Of a stretch of DNA of 64,000 bases, positions 42,270 to 52,358 are shown piece by piece. The notes beneath the pieces were generated by a model. The model had not been told where the DNA came from. It saw only the letters and a program-made list of their open reading frames with translations, and made no database searches. Source of the DNA: Asparagopsis taxiformis. Lineage: Eukaryota; Rhodophyta; Florideophyceae; Bonnemaisoniales; Bonnemaisoniaceae. The DNA lies in contig JALQPE010000064.1 in the NCBI GenBank assembly GCA_030407315.1, positions 43,451 through 107,450 of the forward strand. The letters run 5' to 3'. Made by a program: the position numbers and the translations under genes. The first letter of the stretch is position 1. Every line of letters starts with the position of its first letter.

Positions 42270-42956
42270 ACCTGCAACGTATACCGCCGATTCGTCGAGA
42301 AGTTCGCGTTCGTGGCGGCGGCGCTTACGAAGTTGCTAAAGAAAGACCAAGGAGACAGCTTACCCGCGCCGACGCCAGAGCAAACGCGCGCGTTCGAAGC
42401 ATTGCGACGGGCGATGCTGTCTCCACCGATTCTCCGTCTACCGTGCGAGGGACAACCGTACGTGCTCGATGCCGATGCTTCGCAAGAAAAAATCGGATGC
42501 GCGTTACTACAGCTAGACGCAGACGACTGCTTATTACATCCAGTCGGATACTGGTCGCGCACGCTTAACGACGCGGAGCGCAGCTATTCGACGACGGAAC
42601 GCGAGTGCCTCGCGGTAGTATGGGCAGTTTTGCTACTACGCGCGTATTTGGAAGGACGGAGGTTCACCGTTCGCACGGACCATAATTCGCTGCGCTGGAT
42701 TCTGAACATGAGCTCGGCGGAAGGACGACTCGCGCTCTCGCGATTGCAGCTCGCCAAATTCGAATTAGACATTGAATACAAGAAGGGTAAGCGCCACGTG
42801 ATCGCCGACGCGCTCTCGCGAATGGCCACGCGCAGCGGCGACGAAACGGAAATACCGGACGAGATACCCTGCTTCGACGCCGCGAACATCGTCAAACCGC
42901 ATGCGAACACTTACGCTCGAACCGACGCCGCGCTATTGTGCGAATACGTAGAATAA
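42270..42956 (+). pseudogene. Ty3-B RNase H
   Basis: It follows on from the interrupted RT. The RNase H motifs are present: LDADASQEKIGCALLQ (Asp), ERECLAVVWAVLLLRAYLEG (Glu) and VRTDHNSLRWIL (Asp). After these come the typical link to integrase GKRHVIADALSRMATR. The catalytic residues are intact, but the frame stops at 42956 before the integrase zinc region. Being cut off from an RT palm, it cannot work as a full enzyme. Confidence 0.8.
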
Positions 42957-43103
42957 TACCCGAGCCTGGATTGCCTACTAGTAACTCGAGCGTGCATCGA
43001 ACCGCCAGTGTCCACTGACAAGTAGATCTGCGAGCAAGCGACGGACGAATTATGCCAGAACGCGAAACGAGACGTCGAAACTGCGCCGCAATCGCGCTTC
43101 CAT

Positions 43104-44729
43104 TTGTTCCCCGACGGGATACTAATGAGGACCGCTCTGCTTGACGGCGCCACGCAGATAGTCGTACCCGAAGCGATAAAGGGGCGCTTTTTGCCGGCGA
43201 ACCATTACGCCGTAACAGCGGGGCACCCGGGCGCGCGACGTATGTACGACGCAATTCGACGCGCATACTACTGGAAGATGATGAATGTGGACGTCTACAC
43301 CACGGTGAGGTAATGCGATGCGTGCGCGCGCAACCGCGTCACGCAATATCTCCATACGAACGCCCTGAAGCTATTCCCCGCGACGCGCCCGCTCGAAGAC
43401 GTCGCTATCGATATCTTGGGCCTGCTACCCGAAACTCCGCGCCAACGCTGCTTCGTACTCGTAATCGCCGATCGCTATAGCAAGCTTTGCCGACTCATTG
43501 CGCTCGGACGCGTATCCGCGCTCACCGTCACAAAAGAGTTTTGTCGAGATTGGGTTTTCGTTTACGGACCGCCGCGCACGCTATTTTCTGGCAACGGACC
43601 CCATTTTCGCTCGAATTTGTTCCAGGAGACGTGCGCGCTAATGGTAACGCGGAACATATTTACGACAAAGTACCATCCGCAATCGAATGGACAAGTCGAG
43701 CGCATGAACGGCACTATTGTCGCGACACTGCGCCATTACGTCGATGAAGAGCGCAGGAGTTGGGATGAGCCTTTGGACGCGCTAGCGTATGCTTACAACC
43801 GCGCGATACACAGCTCGACGAATACGTCGCCGTTCGAACTTACGCTCACGCGCTACCCCATATCGCTGGGAACGGAACAGGTAGACACGATTCGCAGCTC
43901 GCCATTTCTTCACATGGAGTTTCTCGAGCGATTATCGGAAGCGTACGCGCGCTCAGCGAACGCGTTGAAGAAAGCGCAAGCTCGATACAAACGCGTCTTC
44001 GACGGCGGCGTACGCATGGTGAACAAGGACATTAGAGTCGGTAACCAAGTGTACTTGGACACTCGCGCGGGAGCGACGACACGAACGCAGCGCGACGACG
44101 GAGCGCGCGCGTCGAAGTTAGACTACCCTGTGTCGGGCCCTTTCCCGGTTATAGGCTTCCGTGGACACACCTACGAAATCATGATTGACAGTGTGCCCAA
44201 GCTCGTCAGCTACGACCGTATTCGCTTAGCACCACGCATTGCGACGCACGCGCCTGGTACGCTAAGCGACGAAGAAGATGGTACCGACGCAGAAGACGCA
44301 AACGACGTGGCGCGACGGGATGAATTCGAGTTCGACGACACACGTAAGATTGACCCGGAAGTTGGGTATGGGAAGCGAGAGTACATGATCGACAAGTTAA
44401 CGGCCGAGGGTATTGACGACGCTGGCGCGCCTGTATTACGTGTACGTTGGAAGGGTTACTACCCACGCGACGATATGTGGGAGCCCGAAGGTTCGTTGCC
44501 CGCGCCGATCGTCGCCCGTTTTCGCCGTGACCTGGGGCGGTCCGCCTCTAACGCCGTTGCGTGCGATACCGATATCGGTCCCGCGACACCGCGCAACTGC
44601 CCAAAGCCCACGACTAAGCGCCCAGACCTCACGGAGACCCGCGCCGACGCACCGCGAATAACGCCGCCTAGCCGCATGAGCGCACGCAGCGCGAACCAAA
44701 GGAAGTCCTCCCGTGCGCAACGTAACTAG
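43104..44729 (+). pseudogene. Ty3-B integrase with C-terminal chromodomain, catalytic Asp lost
   Basis: The zinc region HYAVTAGHPGARRMYD...YYWKMMN has an in-frame TAA at 43312-43314, directly before CDACARNR. The core has VAIDILGLLP (first Asp). LFSGNGPHF has Gly in place of the second catalytic Asp, and HPQSNGQVERMNG keeps the Glu. The GPF-like region is SGPFPVIGFRGHTYEIMID. A chromodomain follows (EYMIDKLTAEG, then VLRVRWKGYYPRDDMWEPEG), which marks the chromovirus branch and would steer insertion to modified histones. The stop and the Asp to Gly change make this copy inactive. Confidence 0.85.
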
Positions 44730-46723
44730 CGCGCTAAGAGTTGCTGAAATAGACGATCAAGCACACCTTAGCCGACGCATACGCAGCGCAAGATGCAAGC
44801 GGGCCACCTAGCGACGTGAAGCCCCGACGCGCGCACGTAGACGCGAACCGACGCTTCACCGTTAGCCACGCAATGCGCGAATTTACTAACGGCAAGCAGG
44901 TACGCCTGCATCAACTTTCGTCCACGACCGTCAGTGTCCCTCCCCCCCGCTAATGGCCACCAGGCGTGGCAAGGGACCGGAAAAGGGTACATTCTACCTC
45001 CGCCAAGAGGCGCATCTTCACGTCCAGCACTATACTTCGCGACTGTCGACTACGCGCGCCAACACACCGCCGAAATTTCGTTGTATGCTCCTAGCCCCTT
45101 GGCGTACGAGGCACGCCGGAAACGTCAACCATGCCGGTGCGTATCGATGCTGAATCTGCGTCCGCATGAGCGGGCAATCCTGACCCGTCACTTGCATGCA
45201 GTCTGCATCGCCACCTGCCCTCGCCGGCTACTCAGGCCAACGAGCGCCTAGGCGCCTGTCAGGAGCAGCTGCTCCTGACAGGCGCAGCTAAATCTGTCAC
45301 ACGCGTCCCATGTCGAATAGTTCGACGCAAACTGCTCCGCACTAGCAAACGGCCTACCACTCTACTATCATATACGTGTTCGTCGTTCGACACGCCACGG
45401 GAATCTCGTCGCTCGACACGACACGCGTATTTCGTCGTTCGCCACGCAACCGTCGTTCTGTCGTTCGCACGAGCGGAGGTACGAATCACGAACCGGAGGT
45501 CGGCAACGAGCTCACCTCCAGGCCAGCGTGCAACTACCACTGGAAACCCAAGAACGCGCACCCCCGACAGCGCGTTTCCGCGCGAAAAAGCCGAGCGACA
45601 CCTACAACAGAAAGCATGCCATGGGGTGAGGGTTGGCCCAAACAATGCAGTCGTATGGCCGTCCCGGAAAAAACGATAGCGAAAAAAATTGCCTTGGGCT
45701 GGGACGAACCAAAAAGCACCGCCGCCGAACTGACCCCGGCGCCGTGGCGAGATTTCCGCTGGTGTCGCCCTCTGGTTGGTCGCCCCACACGAGCGCACGA
45801 CGAGACGCATGGGTGGTTGAGAACGACGCAGGATTCCGGCAGCATGCAGGCCTCCACCGGGAATATAGTGACACCAATGTGCTTGCTCCCCCTCCTCGAG
45901 GAAGCCAGAGTGAACCCCGAACCCTTGCGGTAAGTTCGCTCACCTATAAGCCCAGCTAGAACCACGACACCTGTAGCCCACCCCCGTAGCGAACGAGCAA
46001 TCGACGACGAAGAATGCGACGAAGGGCTAGCCGAGCAAGCGAACGACGACGAAAAAAGCGAAACACGCCAGAACGACCGAGCGGCGTCGATATAGCTAGA
46101 GAACACGTACCCATGAGAGCCCCCAGTACGCTGGCCTAGCTCTCTCACCCACCCTTTCTCCCACGCAGACCTCCTGTGACCGCCGCGGACGTTTGCTCCG
46201 GACGGTTTACTACCCAACTCAAAACAGCCCCACCACGCGCAGGCCCGTTGCGTCACTCGCGTGCCCCCCATCGTCGACGCGGTCACCGGGCAAGTACTAC
46301 TCCAAGCGGCGACTCGCGCACTCAACGGCAACGGAAGTCGCGCCACGCCCTAGTTATTCCGAAGCCTCATGAACCGCCTGACACGCTGAGTAGCTAACCG
46401 GCGCCACCGCAAATACGCAAGTTAGGCCGCCGCGCCCGCGCACACGCTTGAATCGCCCGCACGCCGCGCGTACGGAGGGACGAAGGTAGATTGAGGCAAG
46501 TGGAGATGGTTCAATCAAGAAGTGTGGCAAACTAACGGTGAACCCGAGCGATGACTACGATGGTTCCTCGCGCGCGCTGTCCTCACGATGCGTACGCCGA
46601 CTTGAAGTACTGCTCACTGCGCCGCGCGCGCGAGCACGACTTGAAGCCGTATCTGCTTGGTGATTGCGTCAACGCTCGGGATTCAACACCCAAACGACGC
46701 GCCCGTCATCCCAGTAAGCCTTA
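44730..46723. other. Ty3-B region downstream of pol; no supported gene
   Basis: GC-rich, with long minus-strand open frames (for example 45534-46346, 270 codons) whose composition is Arg/Ser/Gly-heavy and without motif. The CpG-rich base composition can keep frames open by chance. It may hold an old downstream part of the antisense gene, but I see no matching motif. Confidence 0.4.
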
Positions 46724-46953
46724 AAGATGTACCAAAGATGGCCGCATGATGAACCTATGACATGCATGGTGTTCCTCTGATGTACGGATAAGGAACATTT
46801 GCTCTTCAGCTGATGGCCGCATAGCGATACACCAATGATGGACGGGAGATGTCCATACGCTCATCTCCCGGACATCAGCGAAGTATCTCTTGCGTACAGT
46901 AGAGATATCACGTACATCATTGGTTCATCTAAAGCATATCAGGGGTACATATT
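46724..46953. repeat. MITE-like repeat, copy 1 (230 bp)
   Basis: The ends AAGATGTACC and GGTACATATT are near-perfect inverted repeats. It matches 48001-48230 at roughly 85 percent by eye and in direct orientation. Internal inverted repeats include ACCAATGATG...CATCATTGGT and GGGAGATG...CATCTCCC. Confidence 0.65.
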
Positions 46954-46968
46954 ACTTTCCTTATAGGG

Positions 46969-48983
46969 TCATGCACGCTGATGCGCAACGGAGGAATACC
47001 CGGAAGCGTCGACGCTGCGGCCACCATGCGAGCGCGAGTCATCGGACGCGCGCAACCGCGACCAGCCCCATCGCCTCCCACCGCCACCGACGTAGCGCCT
47101 CCCTGCACGGCTTCTTCACGAAGGCCACTCACCGACTGAGTTTCGCCGGTAGACGTGACCCCTGCCGCTGACGCCGCGGGCGACTGCTGCACCGAACCGA
47201 CGATATCGTTCAACGTGGCGCTGACGCTGTGCGTACGCTCAATCTTGTCTTGGAGTTGACGGACGGTTTCTGGCTCACGCGCTTGATACTCACGACGCAC
47301 CACGACAACGCGCTCCTCGCTCCGCTTGCGTTCGCTCGTGAAGCTAGCTTCGACATCGCTGGGTGCCTGCTCTGCTCGTTCTTGCGCAGAGATGGCCGCC
47401 TCGCAACGCGCCCGGAGGGGGCGGTGGTTCTGATTAAAGCGAATAGCGAACGCCGCGGAAGCGCCGACACTCGATCGCCAATAGCGCCACCATACCTAGG
47501 TACTGCGAGTACTCTCGCGATTCAGTCGCACGCATCACATGTAACTCGTTAGACGATAACGCGGAAAACACAGAACCGATGGCAACGATTTCGCCCGCTT
47601 CGAGATTAGCAAATGCATCGCGCGACGGATTACGCGGAGACTTGAGCAAAATGTGCGGAATCGCTGTGTGCCGGTGCAAACCGAGTGCGCCGTGCGTCCA
47701 GTCGACGACGCCGCGTTCCGCACCCCAGGGTAACCACTGGCCGCCTTCCTTGAAGTCCATGCCAGGCGCGATATCAAAAAATGGGAGTTTCGTCCCAGGC
47801 ACACGCGCGATGCTCTGCCACGAGACTCTCCAAGTGCGCCGCCGAATACTTCCCGCCGCGCATGATCGCCGACACACCGACGCGTTCGATTCCCGCGATA
47901 AGCTTGTCGCTGAAGCGCAAAATGAGACGTTCAACGTACGCAATATGAAGCCACGCGGCCGCGACCATCACCGCCCACTCACTAAGCCCAGTGGGACTCA
48001 AATATGTACCAAAGATAGCCACATGATGAACATATGACACCCATGGTGTTCCTCTGATGTACGGATGAGGAACATTCGCTCTTCAGCTGATGGCCGCTTA
48101 GCGATACACTAATGATGGACGTGAGATGTCTTTACGCTCATCTCTCGGATATCAGCGAAGTATCTCTAGCGCGAAATTCAGATATCACGTACATCCTAGG
48201 TTTATCTGAAGCATATCAGGGGTACATATTCATTTTCTCATAGGGAAGGGCGATAGCACAAAAGTAAGAACGGGTTTCGACCGAAATATTAAGCAGGGTG
48301 CTTCACGCCAATCGCGTGCGTCGTAGCGCGGGAAGAAAGCGGCGATGATATCTTCGGGGAACTCGCGGAACTCGACGTCGTGATGCGTAACGAAAAAGCC
48401 CCGCCGTACGTCGTAAGCGCAATTCGCGGCGCGCTTCCGGGTGCATTTCCGCGTCCATGAACAACGTTAAGCTCGTCTTCCCTTCGTTTTCGACGTCGTT
48501 CCACGGAACGCCGCCGTCAAGTAGGAAAACAACACTGGGCGCCGCGGCCCACGGGTCAATATGCGCGAACTCGTCGCGACGCATCGCGCGCAATCGAGCC
48601 AAGTGACGTACGAGCCATTCGTCGGCTGCGACTTCAAGAAAATACGCGTCGCATGGCAAGTTCGACGGGACCGCCAACTCGCAAAGCGAAGATTCGCGCC
48701 GCGGATCCCACACCGTTTGTGCGTTCTTGTGGGCGGACAATACAGTGTAGCGGTTAACGTCGGCGATACGATTCCAATGGAAGCGTTGCGGGGAAAATTG
48801 AACTCGGCTTAGCTCCGAACACGCCGGCAACGTGCGCGGTAAGAAACGGAACGCGAGCGGGTCGTCGAAGCGCGTACGCGGTAGCGTCGCAGTACAGCTT
48901 TGCGCAGCCGACGGAAGAGATACCGACGCAGGCGCGGGAACAGAACGAAAAAGAACCCCGGTGCTAGAGATGGACAGTGCCAC
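46969..48983 (-). pseudogene. Antisense gene of Ty3-B, decayed and interrupted by a MITE-like repeat
   Basis: Minus-strand coding sequence in several frames, opposite to pol. The first part, from 48983, contains LAVPSNLPCDAYFLEVAADE, which lines up with RVPHTLCSDRTFLLHPGDAL of the Ty3-C antisense protein. A frame change near 48390 leads to DARDWREAPCLIF. Then comes the repeat at 48001-48230, then LRFSDKLIAGIERVG (47930-47890), matching RDILIGIELA of Ty3-C. The last part (47434 downward, then 47303-46969) ends in a coiled coil (VRREYQAREPETVRQLQDKI), as in Ty3-C. Gene order and C-terminal coiled coil agree with Ty3-C. Confidence 0.6.
48001..48230. repeat. MITE-like repeat, copy 2 (230 bp)
   Basis: Perfect 10-bp inverted ends AATATGTACC and GGTACATATT enclose internal hairpins, with the same length as copy 1. 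If TGTACC is the true end, TA flanks both sides, like a Tc1/mariner target duplication. It sits inside the Ty3-B antisense gene. Confidence 0.7.
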
Positions 48984-49200
48984 CCGCTGATGTTTGACTG
49001 TATTGGTAGAAAGGTAGAGTAGGTTAGCAGGTAGATACGAGCGTCATGACGCATCGTTCCACGCGTGGAGTACGTCAGATAAACGAGGTGTCTCATCACC
49101 GGAGGCGCTCTCAATCAAGCCCGTTGGCACGACACGCGTTCAGCCTCACGTGTGGCGATGGGTAAGGAGTGCGCAGCTCGACGGGAACGAAAGCCTGGTT

Positions 49201-49680
49201 TGTTGAAACGAATTGGTCGCTTACCGAGCGTTTATTGAATCTGCGAGCTCACTACATTATTTGTATTCTCGCCGAGGTGCGCCGGCGGTGCTAAGGACAG
49301 CCTGTTCATGGCTGCTCCAGACAAACTGTCACTGTCCTAGCAAGCACCCGCTGCCAATCTGGTACACGTGGGCTTCTCTATCATATCGTCCACACGTGTA
49401 CACTAATCATAACATTTTCCCTGTGCCATGATGGCAACCCATCCTGGCATTTCTAATTACTAATTGAAACTATGACAAACAAATTGAAACTTCAGACGCT
49501 ATTATCTCCATGAAGAAAGGTCGTAGAAGCTTCGGAGAAGTTGCTACCCGACTAATTCGGGCACGCTGAACACGATGAGATAGGTTTCGGAGCGCCTAGA
49601 GCACTCCTTCTAGGAGAAATCGAGGGTCAAAGTTTTCTCACGTAATTGAGCCCCTCAGGGCCAATTCCAGTGCTTCAACA
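49201..49680 (-). repeat. Copia-3 3' LTR (480 bp)
   Basis: On the minus strand it starts TGTTGAAGCACTGG right after the GGGGGAG purine tract at 49681-49687 and ends CGTTTCAACA at 49201. The ends TGTTGAA and TTCAACA are inverted copies. A likely polyadenylation signal AATAAA lies about 30 bp before the end. The pol stop codon TGA lies inside the first LTR bases. Confidence 0.85.
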
Positions 49681-51573
49681 CTCCCCCTCTTTGACCTTCT
49701 CGATTAATGATTTGGTAGTTACCCCCATAAGTTCACGAAGCTTGACGAACTGAATCCTTTGCAGAGGCTTAGTGAGGACATCCGCTACCATATCGGATGT
49801 TGGACAGTAGTCGATATCGAACATCCCTTCGAGGAGGCAATCGCGGACAAAGTGGTACCGAATGTCGATATGCTTTGTGCGGGTTCCAGAAGCATCGTTC
49901 CTAGCCATTTTGATAGATCCTTGATTATCCACATTGATGAGGATAGGATCTGCAGGATTTGTGCTGCTGCTGAAACCAACGATGTTTCTCAGCCAGATTG
50001 CCTCCTTCACTGCTGCACTGAGAGCCATGTATTCGGCTTCTGAGGAAGACTGGGCTACACAGCCTTGCTTACGAGACTTCCAGCTCACCGCTCCTCCAGC
50101 CATCTTGAAGACATAGCCACTGGTCGACTTCCGGTTGATAGTACAACCGCCCCAGTCCGAGTCGCTGTACCCGACTGGTGCAAGTGTTGCTGTAGCTCTG
50201 TACATCACGCCAAAGTCCCGTGTACCAGCGATGTAGCGCAGGACACGTTTAACGGGTACCCACAGAGCTTTTGTCGGGGCCTCAACGAACTGTGCAAGTC
50301 TCCCAACGGCAAATGCGATGTCAGGGCGAGTTCCCACCGCTAGGTACATCAGGCTGCCAACTGCTCTGCGATAGAGCGTAGAGTCGATGGGCTCAGTTTC
50401 GGTATCCGCGACGGAGATCTGAGCTTGCATTGGCGTAACAACGGGACTTGCGTTTTCCATTCCAAACCGTTCCAATACCTTCTCAGCGTAGCGGGACTGA
50501 TTCAAGTGTAGCTGTCCTTTCGAGGTGTTGCGCGCAATCTCCAGGCCAAGACATACCCGAGCTCTACCACAATCCTTCATCTCGAAACGCTTACTGAAAT
50601 CTGCTTTCAGCTCATCCAAAATATCTCTACTGCTTGAAGCAAGAAGAATATCGTCGACGTATAGTGCAATGATGATCATAGAGTCGTCACGATACCTGAC
50701 GTAGAAACGTGGATCGTACGGAGAGCTCTGGAAGTCGAGCTGTGAAATGAGAAAGTCATCGATCTTAGCATGCCACTGCCTCGGAGCTTGTTTGAGTCCG
50801 TATAAAGCCTTTTGCAGTTTGCAGACATGGTCTGGATGCTTCGAGTCGACGAATCCCTCCGGCTGCTCCATGAATATGTCCTGCTCGAGATCTCCGTAGA
50901 GGAAGGCTGTTTTGACGTCCATTTGATCGCAGTGCAAATCGTGGTGGACAGTGAGCGCAAAGAACATGCGAAGACTACAGAACTGGACAATGGGGGCATA
51001 AGTCTCGGAGTAGTCGATGCCGTACTTCTGCTGGAATCCTCGAGTTACGAGTCGAGCTTTGTGTTTGATCGAGTGCTTACCAGTTTCACTCACAACATCT
51101 TTGCGTTTGAAGACCCACTTCGAAGTGAGGAGGTTGAGAGCTTCACTGCGGGGGACCAGAATCCAGGTGCCATTTGCTTCGAGGGAATCCATCTCGGACT
51201 GAATGGCCTCAATCCAGAGATCTTTCTCCTCCCCCTTGGTCACCTCAGTGAAGGTAAGAAGATGTTCCGGAGTGGTATCAGCAGTAGTGGAGACAAGGGC
51301 AGTTGTTTTCCACCACTCACCCGGAGGTTTACGAGATCGAGAAGATTTACGCGGAGCGTTAAGGAGAGACTCATCAGTAGATGCTGAGGGAGTTGGTGGA
51401 GGAGATGGAGGTTGTGGAGCGTTGGTGTCAGAGTCAGAGTCCGAATGGGATGAAGGAGGAGTATCCTGTTTGGTAGAGAGACCAGACTTGCCGTCTCCAC
51501 GTCTGTGTTCTCGGAAATGGACGCAGACGTCCACAACCTCTAGTACACCTAGTATTACTAGGCGGACGTCCAT
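49675..51573 (-). CDS. Copia-3 Pol fragment: reverse transcriptase and RNase H, intact frame
   Basis: 632 residues without a stop. A Ser/Pro-rich linker (about 25-85) precedes RT: SKWVFKRK (151-158), ARLVTRGF (173-180), MDVKTAFLYG (218-227) with the first Asp, ALYGLKQAPRQWH (256-268) and LYVDDILLA (304-312) with the canonical Y-V-D-D. RNase H follows with YSDSDWGG, SSSEAEYMAL and VDNQGSIK, ending in DVLTKPLQR. All catalytic residues are present. It lacks Gag, protease and integrase because Ty3-C interrupts the element at 51597. The first codons shown belong to the inter-domain linker, so the ATG at 51573 is not the true start. Confidence 0.9.
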   Translation of the reverse strand: MDVRLVILGVLEVVDVCVHFREHRRGDGKSGLSTKQDTPPSSHSDSDSDTNAPQPPSPPPTPSASTDESLLNAPRKSSRSRKPPGEWWKTTALVSTTADTTPEHLLTFTEVTKGEEKDLWIEAIQSEMDSLEANGTWILVPRSEALNLLTSKWVFKRKDVVSETGKHSIKHKARLVTRGFQQKYGIDYSETYAPIVQFCSLRMFFALTVHHDLHCDQMDVKTAFLYGDLEQDIFMEQPEGFVDSKHPDHVCKLQKALYGLKQAPRQWHAKIDDFLISQLDFQSSPYDPRFYVRYRDDSMIIIALYVDDILLASSSRDILDELKADFSKRFEMKDCGRARVCLGLEIARNTSKGQLHLNQSRYAEKVLERFGMENASPVVTPMQAQISVADTETEPIDSTLYRRAVGSLMYLAVGTRPDIAFAVGRLAQFVEAPTKALWVPVKRVLRYIAGTRDFGVMYRATATLAPVGYSDSDWGGCTINRKSTSGYVFKMAGGAVSWKSRKQGCVAQSSSEAEYMALSAAVKEAIWLRNIVGFSSSTNPADPILINVDNQGSIKMARNDASGTRTKHIDIRYHFVRDCLLEGMFDIDYCPTSDMVADVLTKPLQRIQFVKLRELMGVTTKSLIEKVKEGEC

Positions 51574-51597
51574 GTTCTCCAGTATTTTTGGATGTCC

Positions 51598-52280
51598 TGT
51601 CGTACCGCCTGGCGGTCCTCGCTGATCGAGCCGTGTCGCTTCCCTATTGGGTACCCACTTACGGGATGTGCCAATCAGAAGGCACCAGCCAACTGGCGTG
51701 TTTCCTATACTTAGGACCAGCTAAGGCTGACAAATAACCCCACCCGGGCCTATCGGCCCCGGCCAAGACCCCACAAGGGGCAAATTTTAACTTAGGCTGA
51801 TCAGCCATACATTACAATGTAAGCCTATTGGCAATGACCTCGCGGGTAGGCGAGCGCCAGTAATTGGGTTCTGATTGGTCACTAACTGGATATTTATTCC
51901 TAACCACTAACCCTAGCTTACAGTAGACTTAGTATAAAACGGCCACTGGAATAGCCAGTAGGCACGGTTTCTAGAGTAACGTAAACTCAAGTGGAATTAC
52001 GACCCACAGGAACAGTGTTCGCATACCTATTGTTCAACCCCTCTCCGGGAAAACCTTAGGGTTAGCCAACAGCTCGACGGATTACGTCATCTTGCTCCAT
52101 TAATACGCATCTCGCGTGAGCGCTATAATCGCACAACCCCCTCCGGGTAGCGATCCCTTCTCTCTCACGAGACTACCCGCCGGGTACCTATAAGGTTCAT
52201 CTGCTCTACCGCTTCCTCTACCGAGGCTCGGGACACCTGTCGGGTGGTTTGCCGCTCTAGCGGATTTTCTACCTGCTACA
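51598..52280 (+). repeat. Ty3-C 5' LTR (683 bp)
   Basis: It starts TGTCGTACC and ends ACCTGCTACA directly before the primer-binding site. A TATAAAA box lies at 51933-51939. Over the comparable 643 bp it differs from the 3' LTR by one substitution and five one-base indels. Confidence 0.92.
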
Positions 52281-52281
52281 T

Positions 52282-52293
52282 TGGTCTCTCGAC
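52282..52293 (+). other. Ty3-C primer-binding site
   Basis: TGGTCTCTCGAC lies one base after the LTR. It is identical to the site of Ty3-B at 39217-39228. Confidence 0.7.
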
Positions 52294-52358
52294 CTAGAAC
52301 CTTGTACCCCTCGGGTAAGTCTCTTTGAGAGAAATTTTCCTTCACAATCATCTTCACG

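Larger units (their letters stand above)
38601..49200 (+). mobile_element. Ty3-B: defective chromodomain-type Ty3 element with antisense gene
   Basis: Order: 5' LTR (to about 39214), primer-binding site, gag, RT remnant, RNase H, integrase with chromodomain, a long downstream region and an antisense gene. Protease and the RT palm are deleted between gag and the RT connection. A solo Ty3-C-type LTR (41613-42269) and two MITE-like repeats (46724 and 48001) are later insertions. No 3' LTR is seen before Copia-3 starts at 49201. It would lie beyond the window if Copia-3 inserted into Ty3-B. The right boundary is therefore provisional. Confidence 0.75.
49201..51597 (-). mobile_element. Copia-3: 3' half of a Ty1/copia element, cut by Ty3-C
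   Basis: Minus-strand RT and RNase H plus a 3' LTR. The 5' half (LTR, gag, protease, integrase) should lie to the right of Ty3-C, beyond the window. The five bases left of the LTR are TGGTT (49196-49200), the predicted target duplication. Confidence 0.8.

Noticed and set aside
45259..46346. Long minus-strand open frames downstream of Ty3-B integrase
   Set aside because: Arg/Ser/Gly-heavy composition, no motif shared with the other antisense genes, and CpG-rich sequence that leaves frames open by chance.
46724..48230. LTR pair of a small retroelement
   Set aside because: The 230-bp repeats each have their own inverted ends and internal hairpins, the DNA between them is Ty3-B antisense gene, and the outer flanks share no target duplication.
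49151..49200. Start of the Ty3-B 3' LTR (TGTGGCGAT resembles the 5' LTR start TGTAGCGAT)
   Set aside because: Similarity stops after nine bases and no purine tract precedes it.
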